A stretch of 64,000 nt of DNA, from the NCBI GenBank assembly GCA_016124675.1, contig WGNG01000004.1:62001-126000 (forward strand), given 5' to 3'. The position numbers were made by a program, and so were the translations under genes. The stretch is from Alphaproteobacteria bacterium (GTDB taxonomy: Bacteria > Pseudomonadota > Alphaproteobacteria > Caulobacterales > Maricaulaceae). Positions 11,029 through 18,870 of the stretch are shown here, piece by piece; the stretch's first letter is position 1, and every line of letters starts with the position of its first letter. Under the pieces are notes generated by a model, which saw nothing but the letters and a program-made list of their open reading frames with translations, was not told the DNA's origin and made no database searches.

Positions 11029-11694
11029 ATGTCCGCCGGTTCCGACGCCAGCCCGATCACCCGGCGCGCGCCTGAGGGCGTGCGCGACCATATCGCGCTG
11101 GGCATGGTGCGCTTCATGCGCGTGTTCGCCGATCTGTTCTTCCGCAAGCGCTACAGCCATCGCGCCGTGGTGCTCGAGACGGTGGCGGCGGTGCCCGGCA
11201 TGGTGGGGGGGCTGCTCCAGCACCTCAAATGCCTGCGTCATATCTGCGAGGATCAGGGCTGGATCCGCGAACTGCTCGACGAAGCGGAAAACGAGCGCAT
11301 GCACCTCATGACGTTCATTCACATCGCCAAGCCGAGCGGGCTGGAGCGGGCGCTGATCATGATCGCCCAGGCGATTTTCTATAACGCCTATTTCTTTCTC
11401 TACCTGTTCGCGCCGCGCACCGCGCACCGCTTTGTCGCCTATCTCGAGGAAGAGGCGGTGGTGAGCTATACCCAGTTTCTGGAGGCGATTGACGCGGGGC
11501 GGATCGAAAACGTCGCGGCGCCGGGAATCGCGCGCGAGTACTGGACACTGCCCGCCAGCGCGCGGCTGCGCGATGTGGTCATCGAAGTGCGCGCCGACGA
11601 GGCCCGGCACCGCGATACCAATCATGCCTTTGCTGATACGCTGACGCGGCCGCGCCCGGCGGATGGGGCGGCGCAAGCCGGAACCCGCGCCTGA
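11029..11694 (+). CDS. aox: Alternative oxidase (cyanide-resistant ubiquinol oxidase)
   Basis: A di-iron membrane ubiquinol oxidase that reduces oxygen to water without pumping protons. The 221-residue protein has the AOX signature RAVVLETVAAVPGMVGG (Glu50), ENERMHL (Glu89, His92), LEEEAV (Glu140/141) and RADEARHRDTNH (Glu191, His194), so all di-iron ligand positions are filled. The hydrophobic part IAQAIFYNAYFFLYLFAP forms the membrane-binding region. I chose the ATG at 11029 because a Shine-Dalgarno-like CAGGAG precedes it by about nine bases; the ORF-track start at 10798 adds an Arg/Pro-rich unrelated stretch. It stands alone, not in a respiratory operon. Confidence 0.95.
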   Translation: MSAGSDASPITRRAPEGVRDHIALGMVRFMRVFADLFFRKRYSHRAVVLETVAAVPGMVGGLLQHLKCLRHICEDQGWIRELLDEAENERMHLMTFIHIAKPSGLERALIMIAQAIFYNAYFFLYLFAPRTAHRFVAYLEEEAVVSYTQFLEAIDAGRIENVAAPGIAREYWTLPASARLRDVVIEVRADEARHRDTNHAFADTLTRPRPADGAAQAGTRA

Positions 11695-11746
11695 CGCGAT
11701 CATGGCCTGCAGCGCTGTCGGGAGGGACCGGCTTTATGACCGCCGG

Positions 11747-12094
11747 TCAGCCCTGCGGCTCGCCGGCGGCGCGGGCGAACACCTCTTCGGTGCGCCGGAC
11801 CTGCGACCGGTCTTCGACGGTGTCGCGCGCCCGCGCGGCGGCGGCTTCGGTGACCAGGCTGGCGTAATCCGCCAGCGACCGGCCGACAGCGCAAACATGA
11901 CCGTGATCGGCGCAGAAGCCAGCTTCAACAGCGCCGCCTGTGTCCGCAGCGGCCATGGCCGCTTCGCGCGCCGGCGCCGACAGAATGGCGTGCGCCTCGC
12001 GAGCGAAGGCGCCGTTTTCGGGCGCACTGAACCCGGCGGGCACAAAAGCGGCCACCACGGCGATCCAGAAACCTGCCCTCAACATGAAAATCAT
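11747..12094 (-). CDS. DUF5330 family protein
   Basis: A 115-residue protein with an N-terminal hydrophobic segment (FWIAVVAAFVPAGFSA) and a paired-Cys motif FCADHGHVCAVGRSLADYASLV, matching my memory of the alphaproteobacterial DUF5330 family (a C-x(5-6)-CATG type pattern). Function of the family is unknown to me; the location is probably membrane or periplasm. A near-consensus CtrA-type site lies about 90 bases upstream. The family call rests on motif resemblance. Confidence 0.7.
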   Translation of the reverse strand: MIFMLRAGFWIAVVAAFVPAGFSAPENGAFAREAHAILSAPAREAAMAAADTGGAVEAGFCADHGHVCAVGRSLADYASLVTEAAAARARDTVEDRSQVRRTEEVFARAAGEPQG

Positions 12095-12180
12095 GTTCGC
12101 CTCGCTCTCTTGTCCTAGCCGAGCAAGAATGAGGCTAACGCGAAAAGGGCCGGAAAATCCAATCGTACCGACGCGAAAGG

Positions 12181-12195
12181 TAAATGGCGTGTTAA
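12181..12195 (-). promoter_or_regulatory. CtrA-like site upstream of the DUF5330 gene
   Basis: On the minus strand it reads TTAA-CACGCCA-TTTA, one mismatch from the TTAA-N7-TTAA consensus, with the correct seven-base spacing. It lies 87-101 bases before the start of the DUF5330 gene. Regulation is inferred only from the motif. Confidence 0.35.
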
Positions 12196-12245
12196 GCTTG
12201 GACGGTCGTGATGAATCCGGCTTTAACCCCTCGCGGCCAAGCGTT

Positions 12246-13319
12246 TCAGTTTGACACAGTGATATGATCGAGATTGCGCCGCTCGCGCTGCGCCGTCGTC
12301 AGGCACTGGGCGACGTCGTTGAGCGCATGGGCGGCGATGCAATAGCTGTCCTCATAGCGGAAGCTGCCGGCCGCGATGCATTGCTGCAGCATCAGGCGCG
12401 ACCACTCGATGCAGCGCTCCACCGCCGGATCGCCGAGCAGATTGTCGAGCACGGTCATGTCGCCGGTTTCAATGGATTGCAGGGCGGCCACCGCCAGGAA
12501 GCGGCCGACCCGCCGCTCGTCGGGCGTGATCTGCTGCTCGCCCACGGCGACCGACAGCTCGGGCAATTCGGGCAGGTTGGCGGGACGCTCGGCGAACATC
12601 GACACGGCTGACCCCAGGCGCCCGTCACGGGTCAGGCGCACGCTGGTCTGCGCGCCCGCTTCGGCGGCCGGGTCCGGGTCGGCGCGGCGGAAGCTGGTTT
12701 GCAGGCGCATGTGCGCGGTGTTCAGCGCCTCATTGCGTTCCTGGCGGTCGCGCTCGCGGCGCAGCGCCCAGGTCTCGCGCTGAAGCGAATAGGCCGCCTG
12801 CCGGTAGCGCTCGCCCACCTGGCGCATGTGAGTGACATCTTCCTCGATGGCGCCCACCACGCTTTCCTGGGCCAGATCAGCGCCCATGAAGCCGGTGACG
12901 AAGATCGGGTCGTGCAGCAGCGCCGCGCGCGCGGTTTCGAACCCGTAATAGTCGGCCACGGAGCGCACGGCATCGACAAACTCGGGGTGCTGGGCGGCGA
13001 CCAGGGCGGCGTAGGCGATCTGTGCGTCCACCAGCCGGTCGCCCTGATAATACGAGGCCAGCGAGTCCATCACCACGTCGAGGTCGGCGCCGGACCGAAG
13101 CTCGCGCAGGCCTGCGCGGTTCACATCCATGTGGAACGCGGCGTAGACCTCCGCCGTTTCCGTCAGGGGTCCCAGTTCAGGCCCCTCGGCCAGAACCGGC
13201 CCGTCCGCGGCTGCGGGGGCCGGGACCGGCGCAGATGAAGCGGCGGGTTCATCGGCTGCTGCGTGCGAGACAGCGGCGAGTGCGGCGGCGAGTGCGGCTA
13301 CGATCCGGGCGGTCTTCAT
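12246..13319 (-). CDS. Hypothetical exported protein
   Basis: A 357-residue protein with a clear signal peptide (MKTARIVAALAAALAAVSHAAA) followed by an Ala/Pro-rich linker and a mostly helical, charged body; the middle (LRRERDRQERNEALNTAHMRLQ) may be a coiled coil. Near the C-terminus there are several Cys (ERCIEWSRLMLQQCIAAG, SYCIAAHALNDVAQCLT) that may form disulfides in the periplasm. I do not recognise the family. The start is the ATG at 13319; the ORF track extends to 14168 only by running antisense through the histidine kinase. It is divergent from the kinase. Confidence 0.8.
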   Translation of the reverse strand: MKTARIVAALAAALAAVSHAAADEPAASSAPVPAPAAADGPVLAEGPELGPLTETAEVYAAFHMDVNRAGLRELRSGADLDVVMDSLASYYQGDRLVDAQIAYAALVAAQHPEFVDAVRSVADYYGFETARAALLHDPIFVTGFMGADLAQESVVGAIEEDVTHMRQVGERYRQAAYSLQRETWALRRERDRQERNEALNTAHMRLQTSFRRADPDPAAEAGAQTSVRLTRDGRLGSAVSMFAERPANLPELPELSVAVGEQQITPDERRVGRFLAVAALQSIETGDMTVLDNLLGDPAVERCIEWSRLMLQQCIAAGSFRYEDSYCIAAHALNDVAQCLTTAQRERRNLDHITVSN

Positions 13320-13418
13320 GGCGGAACCTGCTGAGCGGGGCTGAGGGCGGGCGGTGACGCAAGCTATCATGGCCGTGATCGGATTGCACGCAAGGGCGGA
13401 CCTGCGGATTAATGCCGA

Positions 13419-13433
13419 TTCAATAATTGTTAA
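13419..13433 (+). promoter_or_regulatory. CtrA-like site upstream of the histidine kinase
   Basis: TTCA-ATAATTG-TTAA, one mismatch from TTAA-N7-TTAA, in an AT-rich patch about 55 bases before the kinase start. It overlaps a GATTC, which is a GANTC site that would be methylated by CcrM in Caulobacter-like bacteria. The site lies between divergent genes. Confidence 0.4.
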
Positions 13434-13485
13434 CGCGCACGGCGCAGCGTGCGGGCGTTCTGGTCCCCTTGCGAGTCGGCCCCCA

Positions 13486-15234
13486 ATGCCTCCAGTTTCC
13501 ACGCCTGAGCCTCGTGCGCCCCGCTGGCTGGACCGCGCTACAGCGCCGATGGTCCATGGCGGATGGCTGCTGGTCTGCGCGGTCGCAGCCGCCGGCCTCG
13601 GCCCCTTGCCGGCGCCGGCGGCGGCTCTGGCGCTGGCTGCCGCCGCGCCTGGCCTGATCGGACTGTTTGTCAGCCCCGCCGCCGCCGAGGCCCGCGATGG
13701 CGGGCGTATCGTGCTGGCGCTGGCCTGGTGCCTGCCGGGCCTGGCCGCGTCCATCCTGTTCGCCAGCGCGCTGTCGCCGGCGGCTCTGGTGTTTGTGTGC
13801 GGCCCCATGGCGCTGGCGGCCTCGGGCGGGACACGCGCCGCGCGCCTGAGCGCCGTGGTTTCAGCCTGCGCCTTCCTGCTCGCAGGCGGGTTCAGCCTGC
13901 TGGGACCATCCGCGTTCGGCGCAGCGCCTGACGGGGCGCTGGCCGGACTGGCCGCGCTGGCGGCATTTTTCGCGCTGACCGGCCTGGCGGCTCGCGCCAG
14001 CCTGAGCGCACGGCTCGCCGCCGCCCGCCGCGAGCTGACGGCCATGCGGCCTGCAGCCGATGGCTTCACCCATGCTCCCTTGCCCTTGCTGGCGCTCGAC
14101 CCTGACGGCGTCATCACCGCCGCGTCGCGCGCGCTGCGCCGGGCCGCGCCGGGCGTGCCGCGCGACATGACGGGTCTGCCTGCTGACGGTCTGGGCTTTG
14201 ACGATGATCAGCAGGCCGCCTTGCGCAGCGGCCTCAAGGCGGCGCGCGCCGGGGGCGGCGCGGATGGCGGGCGCTTCACGTTCAAGGTCCGGGGGCGGCT
14301 CGGGCGCGAAAGCACGCTGGCGGCGCGCGCCGTGGCGACGCCGGCGGGTTATGTGCTCAGCCTGTCTGAGCCCGATGCCGCCGACGCCGGGGCGGAGCGC
14401 CGCCTGATCGCGGAACGTGACGCGGCGATCGCTGCGAGCCGGGCCAAGTCGGAGTTTCTGGCGGCGGTCAGTCATGAGCTGCGCACGCCGCTCAACGCCA
14501 TCATCGGTTTTTCCGATGTGATGAAGCAGCGCCTGTTCGGCCCGCTGCCCGCCCGCTACGCGGAGTATGGCGATCTGATCCACGAAAGCGGACGCCATCT
14601 TCTGGAGCTGATCGGCGATGTGCTGGACATGTCCAGGATCGAGGCCGACCGTTACGAGCTGTCGCTGGAGACGTTCGATGCGCGCGATGTGGCCGACATC
14701 TGCGCCAAGATGATGCGCCTGCGCGCCACCGAGCAGGGCGTGACGCTCTATGTCGATGCAGGTAATGCGCCGATAACGGTCAGCGCGGACCGCAAGGCGC
14801 TGCGCCAGATCCTGCTCAATCTCCTGTCCAACGCGGTAAAGTTCACGCCGGACGGCGGCGCGGTCGTGCTGATGGCCTGCGTGGAGGGACGCGAGCTGGT
14901 GATGGCCGTCGGCGATAGCGGCGTCGGCATCAGCGAGGATGAGATCGCCCGCCTGGGCCAGCCCTATGCCCAGAGCCAGTCGGGCCGGGATTCCACCGAG
15001 CGCAGCTCGGGCCTCGGCCTGGTCCTCGTGCGCCAGCTGGCGCAGCTGCATGGCGGGTCGATGACGATCGAGAGCCAGGCCGGCGAGGGCACCACGGTGA
15101 CCGTGCGCCTGCCCGTGCTCGCCGCGCCGCTGGGACAGACCGGCAATGTCGAACCGCTGGAAGTCCACCAGCGCATCCGCGCCGCCCAGACCGCCGTCGA
15201 CCAGATCGCCCGCACGAGTGAGGGCGTTGCCTGA
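13486..15234 (+). CDS. Membrane sensor histidine kinase (PleC/DivJ-like)
   Basis: A 582-residue protein: roughly the first 180 residues form about six hydrophobic membrane segments, followed by a PAS-like sensing domain (APLPLLALDPDGVITAAS) and a HisKA/HATPase core. The phosphorylated His is His330 in SHELRTPLNAIIGFSDVM; N box NLLSNAVKFT, G1 GDSGVGI and G2 SGLGLVLV are intact, so it should be an active kinase. The stretch MKQRLFGPLPARYAEYG and DVLDMSRIEADRYEL resemble PleC/DivJ kinases of cell-cycle control, but no adjacent regulator confirms this. The start at 13486 removes a basic N-terminal extension seen in the ORF track. Confidence 0.88.
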   Translation: MPPVSTPEPRAPRWLDRATAPMVHGGWLLVCAVAAAGLGPLPAPAAALALAAAAPGLIGLFVSPAAAEARDGGRIVLALAWCLPGLAASILFASALSPAALVFVCGPMALAASGGTRAARLSAVVSACAFLLAGGFSLLGPSAFGAAPDGALAGLAALAAFFALTGLAARASLSARLAAARRELTAMRPAADGFTHAPLPLLALDPDGVITAASRALRRAAPGVPRDMTGLPADGLGFDDDQQAALRSGLKAARAGGGADGGRFTFKVRGRLGRESTLAARAVATPAGYVLSLSEPDAADAGAERRLIAERDAAIAASRAKSEFLAAVSHELRTPLNAIIGFSDVMKQRLFGPLPARYAEYGDLIHESGRHLLELIGDVLDMSRIEADRYELSLETFDARDVADICAKMMRLRATEQGVTLYVDAGNAPITVSADRKALRQILLNLLSNAVKFTPDGGAVVLMACVEGRELVMAVGDSGVGISEDEIARLGQPYAQSQSGRDSTERSSGLGLVLVRQLAQLHGGSMTIESQAGEGTTVTVRLPVLAAPLGQTGNVEPLEVHQRIRAAQTAVDQIARTSEGVA

Positions 15235-15308
15235 GGCAGGGGTTGCTTCCCACTTGTTCTGCCTCGCCCGGGAACGGCAAAACCTTTTTCTGGTGCACCT
15301 CTCTCGCG

Positions 15309-15375
15309 CTTCCCCGGCGAAAGCCGGGGTCCATGCCAACCTTCGTAGCTGGGCCCCGGCTTTCGCCGGGGAAAC
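15309..15375. repeat. Inverted pair of REP-like palindromes
   Basis: Two hairpin units, CCCCGGCGAAAGCCGGGG (15312-15329) and CCCCGGCTTTCGCCGGGG (15354-15371), lie in opposite orientation about 25 bases apart, so the whole can fold into one long hairpin (a REPIN-like arrangement). Single copies of the same unit occur near 53215 and 62528. It follows the histidine kinase and may act as its transcript end. Confidence 0.8.
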
Positions 15376-15500
15376 GCAAATGGAGACGCAATCAGGCGCC
15401 TTTGTTGGCCCCCCGATGAACCAGCACCTTGGCGCAGCCCGTCTCATCCGCGATACACAGTCCGGACAAATGACGTGCGGCCGCGCAGGACAGGACCTTG

Positions 15501-16505
15501 ATGACTCCCACCATGCAGCAGGGCGTGCTGGGCGCGCCGCTTGAGCAGTCCCCGCGCGCGGGGGATTTCGCGATTGTCGAGACCGCGCGTCCGGCCTGCC
15601 CTGAGGGGGGTGTGCTGGTGCAGCTGAGCCATGTGTCCATGGACCCGTATGTGGGCGCGCGCCTGCGCGGGCGGCATATGGGAGAGGCGGCGCCCGAACC
15701 GATGCGGGACGCGATACCGGGCCACGGCGTAGGTGTCGTCGCCGAGAGCCGCTGTGCGATTGCTGAAGGCACACACGTGCACCTCATGGGCGCGGGCTGG
15801 CGCCAGTATGCGCCGGCGCTGGAAGGCGAGGTGCGGGTGATCAAGCCGGGGGCGCTGCCGCCCAGCGTCTTCCTTTCCGCCCTGGGCATGCCCGGCCTCA
15901 CGGCCTGGGCGGGGATGACGCAGCTTGCGCGGGTCGGCGCCGGCGATGTGGTGCTGGTGGATGCGGCCGCGGGCGCGGTGGGCGGCGCTGTCGGCCAGAT
16001 CGCCCGGGCGCGCGGCGCGGCGCGTGTGATCGGGATTGCCGGCGGGGCGGACAAGTGCGCGCTGGTTCGCGACACCTATGGCTTTGACGCCTGCATAGAT
16101 TATCGCGCCGACAGTTGGCGCGAGGCGCTGGCTGCAGAGCTGGCGGGCGGGATCAGCGTGCATTTCGAGAATGTGTCCAGCGAGCTGCTCACCCTCGCGC
16201 TGACCCACATGAAGCCTTACGGGCGCGCAGTGCTGTGCGGGCTGGCGGCCCATTATCAGAGCGATGCGCCGGCGCCCGGCATTCCGTTCGGCCTCATCAT
16301 CGGCAAGCGGGCGAGCCTGCACGGGCTGGTGGTGTATGATTTCTATGACCGGTGGGATGCGTTTCTGGCCGAGTGCCAGCCGCTGGCGCAAGCTGGCCGG
16401 CTGGTCATCGCCGAGGATGTTGCCGACGGCCTCGCCGCCGCGCCGGAGACGTTCGAGCGCCTGATGGCGGGGCGAAATCGCGGCAAGGCGCTGATCGCGC
16501 TATGA
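15501..16505 (+). CDS. NADP-dependent medium-chain oxidoreductase (CurA/leukotriene B4 dehydrogenase type)
   Basis: A zinc-independent medium-chain reductase of about 334 residues that probably reduces an activated double bond of an enone or similar substrate with NADPH. Visible features are VSMDPYVGARL, GHGVGVV, and the Rossmann region VLVDAAAGAVGGAVGQIARARGA. The family is known for reducing quinone-like, prostaglandin-like or curcumin-type enones; the natural substrate here is unknown. I chose the ATG at 15501, just inside the TTG reported at 15498. Its TGA overlaps the next ATG. Confidence 0.88.
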   Translation: MTPTMQQGVLGAPLEQSPRAGDFAIVETARPACPEGGVLVQLSHVSMDPYVGARLRGRHMGEAAPEPMRDAIPGHGVGVVAESRCAIAEGTHVHLMGAGWRQYAPALEGEVRVIKPGALPPSVFLSALGMPGLTAWAGMTQLARVGAGDVVLVDAAAGAVGGAVGQIARARGAARVIGIAGGADKCALVRDTYGFDACIDYRADSWREALAAELAGGISVHFENVSSELLTLALTHMKPYGRAVLCGLAAHYQSDAPAPGIPFGLIIGKRASLHGLVVYDFYDRWDAFLAECQPLAQAGRLVIAEDVADGLAAAPETFERLMAGRNRGKALIAL

Positions 16506-17581
16506 GCGCGCAATCCCATGCCTGGGGCCGGCGCGGCGCGGTACGGGTCAATGGCCGGGCGGTGCATTACCGGCGCATGGGACTGCCCGGCGCGCCCGCC
16601 GTGATCGCGCTCCACGGCTCGCCCGAAAGCGCCAGCGCGGTGCATGAGGCGGCGCGCGCCCTGGCGGCGCGGTTCTGCGTCATCGCGCCCGATACGCCGG
16701 GCAATGGATTGTCAGCGCCGCTGGATATTCCCGACCCTGCGCGGGAGGATTATGCGCGCCATCTCCTGGCCTTCTTGGACGCGCTGGGCGTGGCGCGCGC
16801 CGGGCTTTACGGCTTTCATACCGGAGCGGGCACGGCGATGGCGGCGGCGCTGATGGCGCCCGAGCGTGTGAGCGCGCTGGCGCTCGACGGGCTGGCGGTG
16901 TGGACGCAAGCGGAGCGGGCCGATCTGCTGGCGCGCTATTGCGTCGTTTATCCGCCGGTATGGGACGGGTCGCATCTGGCGCAGATCTGGGCGCGGCTGG
17001 AAGCGCAGCTCGCCTTCTTTCCCTGGTATGAGACGCGTCTTGAGGCGCGGATGAACCTCCCGCTCACGCCCATGGAGACGCGCCTGCGGCGCCTGCGCGA
17101 CTGGCTGACGGCGCATGAGCACTATCCCGCCCCCTATCGCGCCGCGTTCAAGGCGCGCGGCGAGGACGGGCCGGACCGGGTGACCGTTCCCACCCTCATC
17201 GGCGCCATGGAGCGCGATCCGTTGAGCGCGCATCTCGATCGCCTGCCAGCTTTGGCGTCCGGCGTGCGCCTCGCGCGCTGGGGCGAGGACCGGGCGGGTG
17301 CGCTTGATGCGGTCGTGCGCCATCTCGCCGCCTATCCGGGTGCGGCGGCGTCACGGCCCGATCCGTCAGACAAGGCACTGCTGGCCGGGCTTGCGGCGCC
17401 GGCCCTGCGACATGACTGGGCGCCGGACGCGCATGGCGGCTTCCTGTTGAAGCTCTGGCGGGATTTGCGCGATGAGGTGATCGCGACCGCGCGCGACCAG
17501 GCGGCGCTGGACGCCGGTCTCGACCCTTACGCCTTGCATGCGCGGGTCACGGCCGCGATCCAGGCGCGCACCGGCCTGTAA
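16502..17581 (+). CDS. Alpha/beta hydrolase-fold protein with altered nucleophile elbow
   Basis: The oxyanion region ALHGSPESASAV and the overall pattern fit an alpha/beta hydrolase. At the nucleophile elbow, however, the sequence is YGFHTGAGTAM: the usual G-x-S-x-G reads G-F-H-T-G, with no Ser, Cys or Asp at the central position. It may be a non-hydrolytic fold member or use another mechanism. ATGA overlap with the reductase gene implies coupled translation and a shared substrate. The ORF-track start at 16352 lies within the reductase and is rejected. Confidence 0.82.
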   Translation: MSAQSHAWGRRGAVRVNGRAVHYRRMGLPGAPAVIALHGSPESASAVHEAARALAARFCVIAPDTPGNGLSAPLDIPDPAREDYARHLLAFLDALGVARAGLYGFHTGAGTAMAAALMAPERVSALALDGLAVWTQAERADLLARYCVVYPPVWDGSHLAQIWARLEAQLAFFPWYETRLEARMNLPLTPMETRLRRLRDWLTAHEHYPAPYRAAFKARGEDGPDRVTVPTLIGAMERDPLSAHLDRLPALASGVRLARWGEDRAGALDAVVRHLAAYPGAAASRPDPSDKALLAGLAAPALRHDWAPDAHGGFLLKLWRDLRDEVIATARDQAALDAGLDPYALHARVTAAIQARTGL

Positions 17582-17586
17582 GCGGC

Positions 17587-18687
17587 TCAGGGCGTCTCCG
17601 CCTCCCGCGCCTTGCCGCTGACGAGATAGACCGCAAAGCTCGCCAGCCAGTGGCTGCCCTCATAGTGCTCTTCGGACACGGCCGCGACGCCGGCCTCAGC
17701 ATGCGCCGCCTCGGCGGCGTTGAGCGCAGGGATGCGCGGATCGCCGTCGGGCAGGCTGGCCGCGATGCCTTGCAGATTCCAGGCGCGCGACAGATTGACC
17801 CCGTCGAGATGGACGAGATGGCCGTCGGTGGGGTCCAGCACGATGCCCGGCGCCAGCCAGTCCGCCGAACCGTTCTCGGGAATGCCCGGCAGATAGGCCG
17901 AGAGCCAGGCTGGATAGTCCTCAGCCGGGATCACGCGGCGCATAAGGTCCGCCGTCATCAGGCAGGGAGACAGGAAGTCGGTCCCCGACGGCTCGTAATT
18001 GAGCGGGCAGTCGCGGTCATCGAGATGAAAGGCCAGCGATTTGGCGGCGATCAAATCGGCTAGCTCCGTGCGCCCGGCCGCGCGCGCCCAGTCCAGCGTC
18101 AGGGCGAAGCCGAAGGCGGTCTGGTTATGGGTGCCCGAGCGCACGGGGTAGACGAGATTGGGCAGCCAGGCGCGCCAGCGCGCTACGATCAGGTCTTCCA
18201 GCGGCGCGAGCACCTGCGCCCAGTCCTGCGCCTGCGGATCGTCCCAGGCGCGCAGTTCGGCGGTGAGCTGTAAAAACCAGGCCAGACCATAGGGCCGCTC
18301 GAAGGAGGCGCGGTCCTCGCGTGCAAGATAGGCAAGCTCGCCGGCGAGATTGTCCGCTGTGAAGCTTTGCGCCAGCGCCGCCCGGGCGTGCGCGGCGAAG
18401 GCCGCATCGGGGAATTGGCGCGCCAGCCGGGTCAGCAGCCAGTGGCCATGCACCGCCGAGTGCCAGTCAAAGCAGCCATAGAAGATAGGCGTGAGCTCGC
18501 GCGGCGGCCGGGCGTCTTCATCGCCCTCCATGACATGGGCGATCTTGTTGGGATATTCGCGATGAACGCAGTTGAGCGCCAGCTGGGCAAACCTGTTGGC
18601 TGCCGATTCGTCAAGCATCCCGGTCTCCTGTGCTCCACCTGCGGCCAGAGCCAGAGCTGCGGCCGCCATCATTCCCGCCAGACCCAT
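17587..18687 (-). CDS. DUF2891 domain protein, exported
   Basis: A 366-residue protein with an N-terminal hydrophobic leader (MGLAGMMAAAALALAAGGAQ). The segments LNCVHREYPNKIAHVM, FYGCFDWHSAVHGHWLL, SGTHNQTAFGF and HLDGVNLSRAWNLQGIA match the DUF2891 pattern, an alpha-toroid-like family of unknown activity. The conserved aromatic/His clusters suggest a ligand pocket. It converges with the hydrolase gene, with only five bases between stops. Function is unknown. Confidence 0.85.
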   Translation of the reverse strand: MGLAGMMAAAALALAAGGAQETGMLDESAANRFAQLALNCVHREYPNKIAHVMEGDEDARPPRELTPIFYGCFDWHSAVHGHWLLTRLARQFPDAAFAAHARAALAQSFTADNLAGELAYLAREDRASFERPYGLAWFLQLTAELRAWDDPQAQDWAQVLAPLEDLIVARWRAWLPNLVYPVRSGTHNQTAFGFALTLDWARAAGRTELADLIAAKSLAFHLDDRDCPLNYEPSGTDFLSPCLMTADLMRRVIPAEDYPAWLSAYLPGIPENGSADWLAPGIVLDPTDGHLVHLDGVNLSRAWNLQGIAASLPDGDPRIPALNAAEAAHAEAGVAAVSEEHYEGSHWLASFAVYLVSGKAREAETP

Positions 18688-18870
18688 CCTCTCATCTCCT
18701 CACCTGTTGCCGGCGCCACGCTAGACCAGGCGGGGGCGTGTGCAAACGGGCGGCGCCTTTTGCGCGCCTTGGAGGGGTGATTTCCCGGGCGCGCGGGTCT
18801 AGAAGACGTGTCAGGGACCGCCCCGACAGATGGGCGGCCGCACATCAGACATACCGTTATGGGGGACACC

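Noticed and set aside
12246-14168. 640-residue minus-strand ORF as one gene
   Set aside because: Only the part from 13319 has a signal peptide and protein-like sequence; the upstream 280 residues are antisense to the histidine kinase.
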